DNA of 8,796 bases, taken from the NCBI GenBank assembly GCA_002371705.1, contig DFGI01000063.1:1-8796 (forward strand), written 5' to 3'. This DNA comes from Bacteroidales bacterium UBA3754. GTDB taxonomy: Bacteria > Bacteroidota > Bacteroidia > Bacteroidales > UBA1715. Of this stretch, positions 1 to 5,823 are shown in pieces. The notes beneath the pieces were generated by a model, which was not told the origin of the DNA, searched no databases, and was given only the letters and a program-made list of their open reading frames with translations. Numbering within the stretch: the first letter of the stretch is position 1; each line of letters opens with the position of its first letter. A program made the position numbers and the translations under genes.

Positions 1-314
1 AGATTGAAGAGTTCTGCCAGCTGAACTACGGTGTAACATTCCAGATTATGAAAAAGGGCGACGTGAACGGAGCAAATGCCCAGCCCATCTTCGAGTATCT
101 GAAAGCTCAGGCACCCACCGAAGAGTACAACGGGCTGAAGGCCAAGGCGACTCACGCTCTGCTCAAGAAACTCAGCACCAGTGTGGAGAAGGACAGCGAC
201 ATTCTATGGAACTTCACCAAGTTCCTCATCTCGATGGATGGCGAAACCATAAAGCGCTATGCGCCTACTACCGACCCAAAAGACTTTGAACAAGACATCG
301 AAGCCATGCTATAG
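1..314 (+). CDS. Glutathione peroxidase, C-terminal part (5' end outside window)
   Basis: The gene is cut by the left window edge. The first full codon is at 3 and 103 codons are visible up to the TAG at 312-314. The visible part begins IEEFCQLNYGVTF, the conserved strand-turn region of glutathione peroxidases, and contains WNFTKFL (Trp codon at 207-209). The Trp and Asn of WNF belong to the Cys/Sec-Gln-Trp-Asn catalytic tetrad of the family. The catalytic Cys or Sec lies upstream and cannot be seen. Members of this family reduce hydroperoxides; in bacteria lacking glutathione they usually use thioredoxin (family knowledge, not shown here). It ends 39 bases before an OhrR-type peroxide sensor on the same strand, which supports a peroxide-defence role. 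No signal peptide can be judged because the N-terminus is missing. Confidence 0.93.
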   Translation, partial: IEEFCQLNYGVTFQIMKKGDVNGANAQPIFEYLKAQAPTEEYNGLKAKATHALLKKLSTSVEKDSDILWNFTKFLISMDGETIKRYAPTTDPKDFEQDIEAML

Positions 315-319
315 AAGTG

Positions 320-333
320 AAGAAAAAATTCTT
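320..333. promoter_or_regulatory. Weak dyad before ohrR, possible operator
   Basis: The 39-base gap between the peroxidase and ohrR holds AAGAA (320-324) and TTCTT (329-333) separated by four A residues. OhrR regulators bind AT-rich inverted repeats close to their own start, so the place is right. The arms are short and made mostly of A and T, so this could be chance. Confidence 0.2.
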
Positions 334-353
334 ATTTCTTAAATTCCAATAAG

Positions 354-797
354 ATGTACGAAGAGTTAAGACTTGACAACCAACTGTGTTTCAGACTCTA
401 CACTGCCAGCCGTCTGATAACGCAGGCCTATACGCCGATACTCAAGCAGCTGAACATCACCTATCCGCAGTATTTAGTGCTGATGGTGCTTTGGGAGCAG
501 GACGGACAGCCAGTAAACGACATTGCCCATCGGCTCTGTTTAGAGACTAACACCGTCACCCCACTGCTTCAGCGTATGGAAAAATTGGGGATTGTTGTTC
601 GCAAACGCAGCAAAGTGGACAAGCGACAACAGATTGTCAGTCTGACAAGAAAAGGCAAGGCCTTGGAACAGCAGGCCTTCGAAACCATACCCGCAGGCAT
701 GGGAGAAGAACTAAAAACCTGTCCTCTTAAACAAGAAGACTATGCACATCTGGCGGAAGAACTCGATTCGATTATTGATACAATAAAAAATAGATAA
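354..797 (+). CDS. ohrR: OhrR-type MarR family organic-peroxide sensing repressor
   Basis: This is a 147-residue winged-helix MarR protein of normal length. The N-terminus reads LRLDNQLCFRLYTASR and then LNITYPQYLVLMVLWE, nearly matching Bacillus subtilis OhrR. Cys12 corresponds to the peroxide-sensing Cys15, and Tyr26 and Tyr37 correspond to Tyr29 and Tyr40, which hydrogen-bond to that cysteine. The recognition-helix region (about residues 64-77, TNTVTPLLQRMEKL) and the wing (about 80-97, VRKRSKVDKRQQIVSL) are intact. OhrR proteins repress peroxide-detoxification genes until the cysteine is oxidised. A further cysteine, Cys123, might allow a two-Cys mechanism as in Xanthomonas OhrR, but this is inference. 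Its likely targets are its own operon and the peroxidase just upstream. The next gene starts 2 bases after its stop, so the two are almost certainly co-transcribed. Confidence 0.88.
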   Translation: MYEELRLDNQLCFRLYTASRLITQAYTPILKQLNITYPQYLVLMVLWEQDGQPVNDIAHRLCLETNTVTPLLQRMEKLGIVVRKRSKVDKRQQIVSLTRKGKALEQQAFETIPAGMGEELKTCPLKQEDYAHLAEELDSIIDTIKNR

Positions 798-799
798 TT

Positions 800-994
800 A
801 TGGCACAATCATGTGAAAACTGCAAGTTCCGTGCACATTATGAAAAGAACTCCAAATCGTTGTTGGGACGTTTCTGGCGATGGCATATCAATTTCTGTCC
901 GGGTTGGAAGGCGTATTTCACCTCGCTTTCCGCCGAAAAACAAAAGGAACTGCGTGCAAAGTATCAGTTTGATAAATATCAGGATAAAGAATAG
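800..994 (+). CDS. Small Cys/Trp-rich protein of unknown function in the ohrR operon
   Basis: This is a 64-residue soluble protein with no signal peptide or membrane segment. It begins 2 bases after the ohrR stop. The first half is dense in unusual residues: Cys5-x2-Cys8, then GRFWRWH at 23-29 (Trp26, Trp28, His29), then FCPGW at 32-36 (Cys33, Trp36). The second half is a charged, probably helical tail. The CxxC plus a distant Cys/His set could hold a metal ion, or the cysteines could be redox active, which would suit the peroxide-stress setting; neither is proven. The compact motif and tight coupling to ohrR argue for a real gene. A second frame over the same bases (from 813) lacks these features. 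I cannot place it in a named family. Confidence 0.8.
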   Translation: MAQSCENCKFRAHYEKNSKSLLGRFWRWHINFCPGWKAYFTSLSAEKQKELRAKYQFDKYQDKE

Positions 995-1025
995 ATATTA
1001 TCAAACGAAGTAAATTGTAATAAAT

Positions 1026-1466
1026 ATGAATATTGATACAATACTTCCAGTCAACAAGAAGCATTTGCTATTGATGCAGGTGCTCTGCTGGCTGGGGCCG
1101 GGAGTGAAAATACTCGTTACCGGCATACAGGCCTTGATGCAGGTAAACGCCAGCCATCCGCAACGAGTGTGGTGGCTCGTGCTGATTGCTTTGACGGTGG
1201 CAATTACGTTTTCGCTGATGTTCAATTCGTTCATAAATCGTTATACGGCACGCATTTTGAATTTTCCTGAACAGAAGAAGTCGCTGTTCGCATTTTTCGA
1301 CGTGCATGGCTACATTCTCATCTTTTTTATGATGGGACTTGGCATCAGTTTGAAATTTATCCCCATAATACCGATAGAATTTTTCGCAGGATTCTATCCC
1401 GGACTCGGAGTGGCGCTATCCATTGCAGGCATACGCTATTTTGTGAGTTGGTGGAAGGCGGCATAG
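1026..1466 (+). CDS. Four-helix integral membrane protein, function unknown
   Basis: This is a 146-residue, strongly hydrophobic protein. Likely membrane helices are at about 13-37 (containing CWLGPGVKILVTG), 49-69, 94-117 and 121-141, with a basic, polar loop at about 71-87 between helices 2 and 3. It is too short for most transporters and shows no catalytic motif that I recognise. It starts 31 bases after the preceding small gene on the same strand, so it probably ends the peroxide-response operon (ohrR, Cys/Trp protein, membrane protein). No convincing terminator follows; only a 4-bp hairpin (GTTC/GAAC at 1518-1529) is seen. Family unknown. Confidence 0.8.
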   Translation: MNIDTILPVNKKHLLLMQVLCWLGPGVKILVTGIQALMQVNASHPQRVWWLVLIALTVAITFSLMFNSFINRYTARILNFPEQKKSLFAFFDVHGYILIFFMMGLGISLKFIPIIPIEFFAGFYPGLGVALSIAGIRYFVSWWKAA

Positions 1467-1537
1467 GGCATAGATTCGCCTGCAACCCGTAGGAAAGATG
1501 CGAGATGGACAGAGGTAGTTCATAAGAACACTATCTG

Positions 1538-1732
1538 TTATTTCCGTATTTCTTCGTAAACGGCATATTTCTCCAACTCTTCAACATTATGATGATGTTC
1601 ATGAATGTCATCGTTGGAAATATGGTTGTGCTTATGTGTGTGAGTGATGGTGTATGAATGTGTAATGCCGTTGTGGCTGTGCGATGTAAAAAAAATGTTT
1701 GCGTTATACCGTGCGAATATTGTTTTCGTCAA
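1538..1732 (-). pseudogene. Histidine-rich small reading frame, possible gene remnant
   Basis: The minus-strand frame directly after tetR encodes a peptide packed with His: HSHNGITHS, then THTHKHNH, then HEHHHN, ending in an acidic amphipathic tail EELEKYAVYEEIRK. The composition is far from random and resembles His-rich metal-binding tails found on nickel or zinc handling proteins. However, the only start is a TTG at 1730-1732 inside the tetR 3' end (29-base overlap, different frame), the frame contains no ATG, and no ribosome site is visible. It may therefore be the 3' end of an older gene whose front was lost when the TetR/SDR pair arrived, or a poorly started small protein co-transcribed with tetR. 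A metal-binding role is inference only. Confidence 0.35.
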
Positions 1733-2279
1733 TAAACATTAAATTTACAAATGAATCAGTAAGCTTCTTAACCGATTCCACGCAACCTTTTTTTATCCAC
1801 ATAAGCGACAAATTGAACAAGGCACCCGACATAAAATAAGCCACGTAGGCAGAGTCGGCACCCCAATGGGTGGTAACGAATTTTTGCATGTTCGTGTTTA
1901 AGAAATCAAGATAGATTCGCTCTTGTCGTGTTTGGATTAAGATTTCCATAACTTCTTTTTTTTCTTTCAGTCCAGAAAAAATCTTAAACATGATTTCAAA
2001 CATATCGTCCTTGCTCTGGGGAATCAACTGCGATGTTGAGACAAATGTCCGCATTTCTTTTGTGAAATAGTAACGAATCACGTCTTCCTTGCTATTGAAA
2101 TGACGGTAATAGGTGGCTCGACCAACTCCGGCTTTTTTTGTAATGTCGGTTATTGAAATATCCTCGAAAGATATGGTTTTCATAAGTGAAAATAAAGCTT
2201 TTACAATGTAATCTTCCAACTTGTCGTCGGATACTGATTCAACTGCTTTTTTGATACAATCAATATTCTTTTGTTTCAT
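1704..2279 (-). CDS. TetR/AcrR family transcriptional regulator
   Basis: This is a 191-residue regulator when started at the ATG at 2277-2279. The frame stays open to a TTG at 2337-2339, but that extension crosses the promoter and encodes a Cys/Tyr/Lys-rich stretch, so the ATG is preferred. The N-terminal DNA-binding domain is classic: residues about 22-68 include ISITDITKKAGVGRATYYRHF (41-61), the helix-turn-helix with the family's ATYYRHF end, followed by NSKEDVIRYYF. The C-terminal ligand domain is all-helical and ends in a hydrophobic segment (SGALFNLSLMWIKKG). Dimerisation and small-molecule binding are family properties; the ligand is unknown. It is divergent from, and shares its promoter region with, the SDR gene at 2372, its most likely target. 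The region is more AT-rich than the flanks. Confidence 0.9.
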   Translation of the reverse strand: MKQKNIDCIKKAVESVSDDKLEDYIVKALFSLMKTISFEDISITDITKKAGVGRATYYRHFNSKEDVIRYYFTKEMRTFVSTSQLIPQSKDDMFEIMFKIFSGLKEKKEVMEILIQTRQERIYLDFLNTNMQKFVTTHWGADSAYVAYFMSGALFNLSLMWIKKGCVESVKKLTDSFVNLMFIDENNIRTV

Positions 2280-2293
2280 TTGTATATATTTAG

Positions 2294-2325
2294 TTTGTTT
2301 TTGATACAAATGTAATATATTTTTG
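2294..2325 (+). promoter_or_regulatory. Promoter for the SDR gene, overlapping the tetR promoter
   Basis: On the plus strand, TTTG (2294-2297) and TATTTTTG (2318-2325) form a -33/-7 pair with a 20-base spacer, a good Bacteroidetes promoter. The -7 boxes of the two opposing promoters are only 3 bases apart, and the outer arms TTTGTTTT (2294-2301) and AAAACAAA (2333-2340) form an 8-bp inverted repeat centred near 2317. A TetR dimer bound here could block both directions. The arms may simply be the two -33 elements. Confidence 0.5.
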
Positions 2326-2340
2326 CAAATACAAAACAAA
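2307..2340 (-). promoter_or_regulatory. Promoter for tetR (Bacteroidetes type)
   Basis: On the minus strand, TACATTTG (2307-2314) matches the Bacteroidetes -7 consensus TAnnTTTG exactly. TTTG -33 candidates lie upstream at 2332-2335 (17-base spacer) and 2337-2340 (22-base spacer). Transcription would begin near 2300, giving a leader of about 20 bases before the ATG at 2279. This supports the shorter tetR start. Confidence 0.55.
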
Positions 2341-2371
2341 TGTGTTAGTTTTTATTAAAAAATATAAAATT

Positions 2372-3385
2372 ATGGCAAATATAGTGTATTTAGTGACAGG
2401 AGCGGCAGGTTTTTTAGGTGGAACAGTGTGTAGAAAACTTATTGAACGAGGCGAGCGTGTTCGTGCGTTTGTGTTGCCAAACGACCCTGCTATGCGGTTT
2501 GTTCCAGCAGAAGCGGAAATTGTACAAGGAGATTTGACAAATAAAAAATCTTTGGAACGATTGTTCGATATTCCTGCAGGAAGTGAGTCAATTGTATTTC
2601 ACATAGCAAGCATTGTGACGGTTGATGCTGAATATAACCAAAAGGTGATGGACGTAAATGTTGGCGGAACCCAAAACATTATCGAGCTTTGTAAAAAACA
2701 TTCGGAATGTAGAAAACTCGTGTATTGCGGTTCCACAGGTTCTATTGCAGAACTACCCAAGGGACGAAAAATACAAGAACCTTCTTCGTTCAATGTGGAA
2801 GGATTGATGGACTGTTATAGTCAGTCAAAAGCATTGGCGGCTCAAGCAGTGTTAAATGCTGTAAAAACAGACAATCTCAATGCTTGCATCGTTTATCCGT
2901 CGGGAATTATGGGCCCCGAAGATTTTGCGATAGGACATACGACTAAAACTATGCTTCAAATTATTCATGGTGAAATGCCTGTAGGAATTGATGGCTCTTT
3001 TAATCTTGTAGATGTAAGAGACCTTGCCGATGGTATTATTTCCGCTGCGGATAGGGGGAAAAAAGGAGAAGGTTATATTCTTGGAAATGAGGTCGTTTCG
3101 TTTAAAGAATTTGCTTCGTTGGTTTCGGAGGAAGCAAATTGTAAGAAAATGAAGTTTTTTATTCCTACGAAATGGGCATACGTAATGGCAAAAATTATGG
3201 AAAAACAGGCACATAAAAAGGGAACAAAACCAGTAATGACAAAATTTGCAGTGTATAATCTCGCCCGGAATAACGAATTTGATTCTTCAAAAGCTCGAAA
3301 CGAGTTGGGTTACACGACACGAAGTTATCGTGAGACAATGCACGATGAAATCAACTGGCTAAAAAGTGTTGGAAAAATCTCCTAA
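2372..3385 (+). CDS. NAD(P)-dependent epimerase/dehydratase-like extended SDR
   Basis: This is a 337-residue protein from the ATG at 2372. An upstream GTG at 2342 is in frame, but the predicted transcript start near 2332 and the clean MANIVYLVTGAAGFLGG start favour 2372. The Rossmann fold begins with G10-x-x-G13-x-x-G16 (GAAGFLG), the dinucleotide motif of extended SDRs. GDLTN at 53-57 (Asp54) is the adenine-ring acidic residue, and Y149SQSK153 is the catalytic YxxxK with an upstream Ser in the CGSTGS segment (119-124). Sequence style resembles dihydroflavonol-4-reductase/3-beta-HSD-like SDRs: NVGGTQNIIELC at about 96-107 and YPSGIMGP near 186. It probably oxidises or reduces a hydroxyl or carbonyl group on a small organic substrate that cannot be named from sequence. 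It is divergent from tetR, which probably controls it. It ends 9 bases before the stop of the convergent ABM gene. Confidence 0.88.
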   Translation: MANIVYLVTGAAGFLGGTVCRKLIERGERVRAFVLPNDPAMRFVPAEAEIVQGDLTNKKSLERLFDIPAGSESIVFHIASIVTVDAEYNQKVMDVNVGGTQNIIELCKKHSECRKLVYCGSTGSIAELPKGRKIQEPSSFNVEGLMDCYSQSKALAAQAVLNAVKTDNLNACIVYPSGIMGPEDFAIGHTTKTMLQIIHGEMPVGIDGSFNLVDVRDLADGIISAADRGKKGEGYILGNEVVSFKEFASLVSEEANCKKMKFFIPTKWAYVMAKIMEKQAHKKGTKPVMTKFAVYNLARNNEFDSSKARNELGYTTRSYRETMHDEINWLKSVGKIS

Positions 3386-3394
3386 GTAGAGTTG

Positions 3395-3811
3395 TCATTG
3401 CTTCATTTTCCCGAACATCGCCTTCATCATCTCTTTGTCCATCGGTTGCATAGTGTTGAGTTTGAGCGACTTCACCATTTTGAGCGTGCCTTGTTTGTAC
3501 TTCTGGAAATGGTCGGTTTTCAGGTGGGCCTGATAGACGACGTCGTTGGCATAAATTTCGAGAATGCGGATTTGGCACGAATCTGCTGGGTCCTGCATTG
3601 GGAACAGACAGATAACGCCTGGCTCACGCTCAACTGACAGGCGGTCAACTTCGGTGGCAAAGGCAAGGTATTCGCTCAGATATTCGGGATATACCTCAAT
3701 TTCGGCAATGCGGACAATCAATCCGTCAGTGCTTTGCGTGCTGATAACTTTCTGTGACATAACCATTTCTGCTGACATAATCAATGTTATGAGTACGAAA
3801 AACTTTTTCAT
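3395..3811 (-). CDS. Exported ABM-domain protein (YgiN-like putative quinol monooxygenase family)
   Basis: This is a 138-residue protein. The N-terminus MKKFFVLITLIMSAEMVMSQ is a signal peptide (Lys-Lys, hydrophobic core, likely cleavage near residue 20), so the product is probably periplasmic. The rest is one antibiotic-biosynthesis-monooxygenase ferredoxin-like fold at about 30-115, with the family pattern REPGVICLFPMQDP, then ILEIYANDVVYQAHLKTDHF. The His in AHLKTDHF and the Glu in ILEIY are typical. Homologues include cofactor-independent quinol monooxygenases and proteins with no known reaction, so activity is unproven. It begins 3 bases after the stop of the DXS-like gene, indicating one operon and probably coupled translation. 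Its own stop lies 9 bases from that of the convergent SDR gene, leaving no room for a conventional terminator. Confidence 0.85.
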   Translation of the reverse strand: MKKFFVLITLIMSAEMVMSQKVISTQSTDGLIVRIAEIEVYPEYLSEYLAFATEVDRLSVEREPGVICLFPMQDPADSCQIRILEIYANDVVYQAHLKTDHFQKYKQGTLKMVKSLKLNTMQPMDKEMMKAMFGKMKQ

Positions 3812-3814
3812 TGG

Positions 3815-5569
3815 CTATACAAATTTCTTCACCCTCTCAACAATCTTTTCCGCCGTAATTCCCAACGATTCAAGTAGTTGTTGCGGATTATAGCGGTCGT
3901 AGAATTTCTTTTCAAGTCCAAGAACGATTACCTTCATATCCGACGGACCGTAGTACGATGCAATTTTTTGTCCAAAACCGCCGTCCACAATGCCGTCTTC
4001 CAACGTGATGACAAGGCTGTGACGCGATTTCAGGTTGTCCAGAAGATCTTTGTCCAAACCACTGCCAAACCGCGGATTGACAAGCGTCGGCTTGAATCCA
4101 AGTTCCTTCTCGATGGCTGCGGCTGCCTCTTCGCCTTTCTGATAGAAATCGCCAAGGGCAACGATGGCGACCTTTTCGCCTTGCTGTTCCACCTTGTATT
4201 TGTTGATGTTGCCGAACGATTTGTCCGCCGCACGGTGAGCCACCGCATTGCCTGGTATCAGAATCAAAACTGGGTGTTTCCTTTGGTCGATTGACCAGTC
4301 GAGCATATTGACGTACTCTTCGGCGCTCGACGGGCAGAGCACCACCAAATTAGGTATGTTGGTGAACGCCGCCAAACCAAATATACCAAGGTGAGTTACG
4401 TCGGTGAGACCGTCGAAAGCGGTGAAATTCATTAGCATTGTCACGGGTGCGTTGTTGATGCACACGTCCTGCGAAATTTGGTCGTAGGCACGCTGAAGAA
4501 ACGTCATATTGGTGACAACCAATGGTTTGGCGCCGTTGGTGGCAATACCCGACGCAATGGCAACAGCGGCTTCTTCGGCAATACCCGTGTCGATGTACTG
4601 ACGGCCGAGTTGCTTGCGTTCCTCAATTCCCAAACCAACCGACATAGGCATAGCGGGCGACACAACAATGAAATCCTTGTCTTTCCGAGCCTTGTCCATA
4701 ATGTATTTTGTGGTGATGTCCGAATACGATTCGCCACTGCCGAAATCTACGGTCGGCTTGCCTGTCGCACGGTCGAACGGCATACACCAGTGCCAAGCCT
4801 CGCGGTTTTCCTCAGCCAAGCGGTAGCCTTTGCCTTTCTGCGTATGTATGTGGACGACAACGGGTTGCGTTGAGTCTTTCACTTTCTCGAACACCTTGAT
4901 GAGCGATGCGATGTCATTGCCGTTTTCCTCGTAGATGTAGTCCAACCCGAACGCACGGAACCAATTGTTTTGCGCCTTGCCGTTGCTCTCACGCAATTCT
5001 TTGAGATTCTGATAGATACCGCCGTGAGTTTCGGCAATTGCCTGTTCGTTGTCGTTGACAATGATGATGAAATTGCTACCAAGTTCCGACCCTGCCACGT
5101 TGAGTGCTTCCATAGCCTCACCGCCCGAGAGCGAGCCGTCGCCAATGACCGCCACAATGTTCTCTTTTCTGTCCAGAATGTCGCGACCTTTGGCAAGCCC
5201 AAGGGCGAGAGCCACCGACGTAGAAGTATGTCCGATGTTGAAGAAGTCGTGTTTGCTTTCCTCGGGGTTTGAATATCCCGAATCTTCGGCAAACCTTGTG
5301 TCGTCGATATAACCCGCCTTGCGACCCGTGAGAATTTTGTGGGTGTAACTTTGGTGCGAAACGTCGAAAACGAACTTGTCCGTCGGCGAGTTGAACACAT
5401 AGTGCATAGCGATGGTTGCCTCGACAAATCCGAAGTTAGGGCCGAAGTGCCCGCCAATTTTAGTCAGGCGGTTAAACAATGCCTCGCGAATTTCGTCCGC
5501 AAGACGTTTCATATCATTGACCGACAGTTTTTTAACGTCGGCAGGTGAGTTGATTTTGTCTAATATCAT
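3815..5569 (-). CDS. dxs: Divergent 1-deoxy-D-xylulose-5-phosphate synthase-like (transketolase family) enzyme
   Basis: This is a 584-residue thiamine-diphosphate enzyme; E. coli DXS is about 620. The symbol reflects family only. Domain I carries GGH (39-41), SHQSYTHKILTGR (71-83), GHTSTS (113-118) and the TPP/Mg motif GDG (143-145) to NDN (172-174). Domain II starts near 282 and has the catalytic Glu in IAEE (Glu332, equivalent to E. coli Glu370) and FLQRAYDQ (Arg360, equivalent to Arg398). Domain III is the transketolase C-terminal domain (about 450-584). Canonical DXS makes DXP from pyruvate and glyceraldehyde-3-phosphate for isoprenoids, thiamine and pyridoxal. Here several acceptor-binding residues differ: Tyr392 is Asn354, Arg420 is Phe382, Asp427 is Thr389, and Arg478 is absent from IPGN (438-441, normally YPRGN). 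The long loop after the TPP motif is roughly 35 residues shorter. It may be a paralogue with another acceptor. It leads an operon with the ABM gene. Confidence 0.9.
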   Translation of the reverse strand: MILDKINSPADVKKLSVNDMKRLADEIREALFNRLTKIGGHFGPNFGFVEATIAMHYVFNSPTDKFVFDVSHQSYTHKILTGRKAGYIDDTRFAEDSGYSNPEESKHDFFNIGHTSTSVALALGLAKGRDILDRKENIVAVIGDGSLSGGEAMEALNVAGSELGSNFIIIVNDNEQAIAETHGGIYQNLKELRESNGKAQNNWFRAFGLDYIYEENGNDIASLIKVFEKVKDSTQPVVVHIHTQKGKGYRLAEENREAWHWCMPFDRATGKPTVDFGSGESYSDITTKYIMDKARKDKDFIVVSPAMPMSVGLGIEERKQLGRQYIDTGIAEEAAVAIASGIATNGAKPLVVTNMTFLQRAYDQISQDVCINNAPVTMLMNFTAFDGLTDVTHLGIFGLAAFTNIPNLVVLCPSSAEEYVNMLDWSIDQRKHPVLILIPGNAVAHRAADKSFGNINKYKVEQQGEKVAIVALGDFYQKGEEAAAAIEKELGFKPTLVNPRFGSGLDKDLLDNLKSRHSLVITLEDGIVDGGFGQKIASYYGPSDMKVIVLGLEKKFYDRYNPQQLLESLGITAEKIVERVKKFV

Positions 5570-5625
5570 ATTGAATAAGAATTAACCACGACAGTGGATT
5601 AGTTTAAATATCATTTACTTATACG

Positions 5626-5633
5626 CAAAACTA
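5626..5633 (-). promoter_or_regulatory. -7 promoter element of the dxs-like operon
   Basis: The minus strand reads TAGTTTTG, an exact TAnnTTTG match. Transcription would start near 5619, giving a leader of about 50 bases that contains a small dyad (CCAC/GTGG at 5586-5597). No TTTG -33 element lies at the usual 19-22 base distance, which fits a promoter that depends on an activator bound to the box at 5667-5693. Confidence 0.5.
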
Positions 5634-5666
5634 CCATTTAATTCCCATTCGTACAGGAAACATAAT

Positions 5667-5693
5667 TCGGGAAAAATTACCAATATTTCGGAT
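5667..5693 (-). promoter_or_regulatory. Conserved upstream box, copy 1 (before the dxs-like gene)
   Basis: On the plus strand this box contains AATTACCAAT followed by ATTTCGGAT. Over 27 bases it matches 23 bases of the segment at 8431-8457, which precedes the flavodoxin gene. In both places the box ends exactly 33 bases upstream of a TAnnTTTG element, while the 33 bases between are dissimilar. The core is an imperfect dyad, GAAAAATT-ACC-AATATTTC. It is probably an activator site (AraC or similar); the regulator is not in the window. Confidence 0.6.
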
Positions 5694-5823
5694 GGGGATT
5701 CTATATAAGACAGTCACCTTCTTGGTTTCCAAAAAATGTTTAGGGCGAAATATATTGGTCACTATAAAATGTTGGGGCGCTTCTCCGTCCATTAATTGTA
5801 GAAGACGGTGTGGTTAAACAGAT

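Noticed and set aside
813..1013. Alternative frame over the 64-residue Cys/Trp protein
   Set aside because: It overlaps most of the better-supported gene at 800-994, its peptide is basic and without pattern, and it lacks the tight junction to ohrR.
4030..5548. Several open frames of 60-190 codons on both strands inside the dxs-like gene
   Set aside because: They are Ser/Arg/Thr-rich shadows of a long, clearly conserved coding frame and contain no independent motif.
5586..5597. CCAC-GACA-GTGG dyad in the leader of the dxs-like gene
   Set aside because: Four-bp arms with no extension. Not enough for an operator or riboswitch, and no thiamine-box consensus is visible in the roughly 50-base leader.
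5780..5808. CTTCTCCGT and AGAAGACGG, which look like a hairpin after the AAA_14 ATPase gene
   Set aside because: The complementary halves are in swapped order (CTTCT with AGAAG, CCGT with ACGG), so they cannot nest into one stem; a pseudoknot with no connecting loops is not feasible. No terminator is claimed here.
5570..5823. 254-base gap between the dxs-like and AAA_14 ATPase genes
   Set aside because: Apart from the promoter and conserved box on the dxs-like side, I see no gene, RNA or repeat here.
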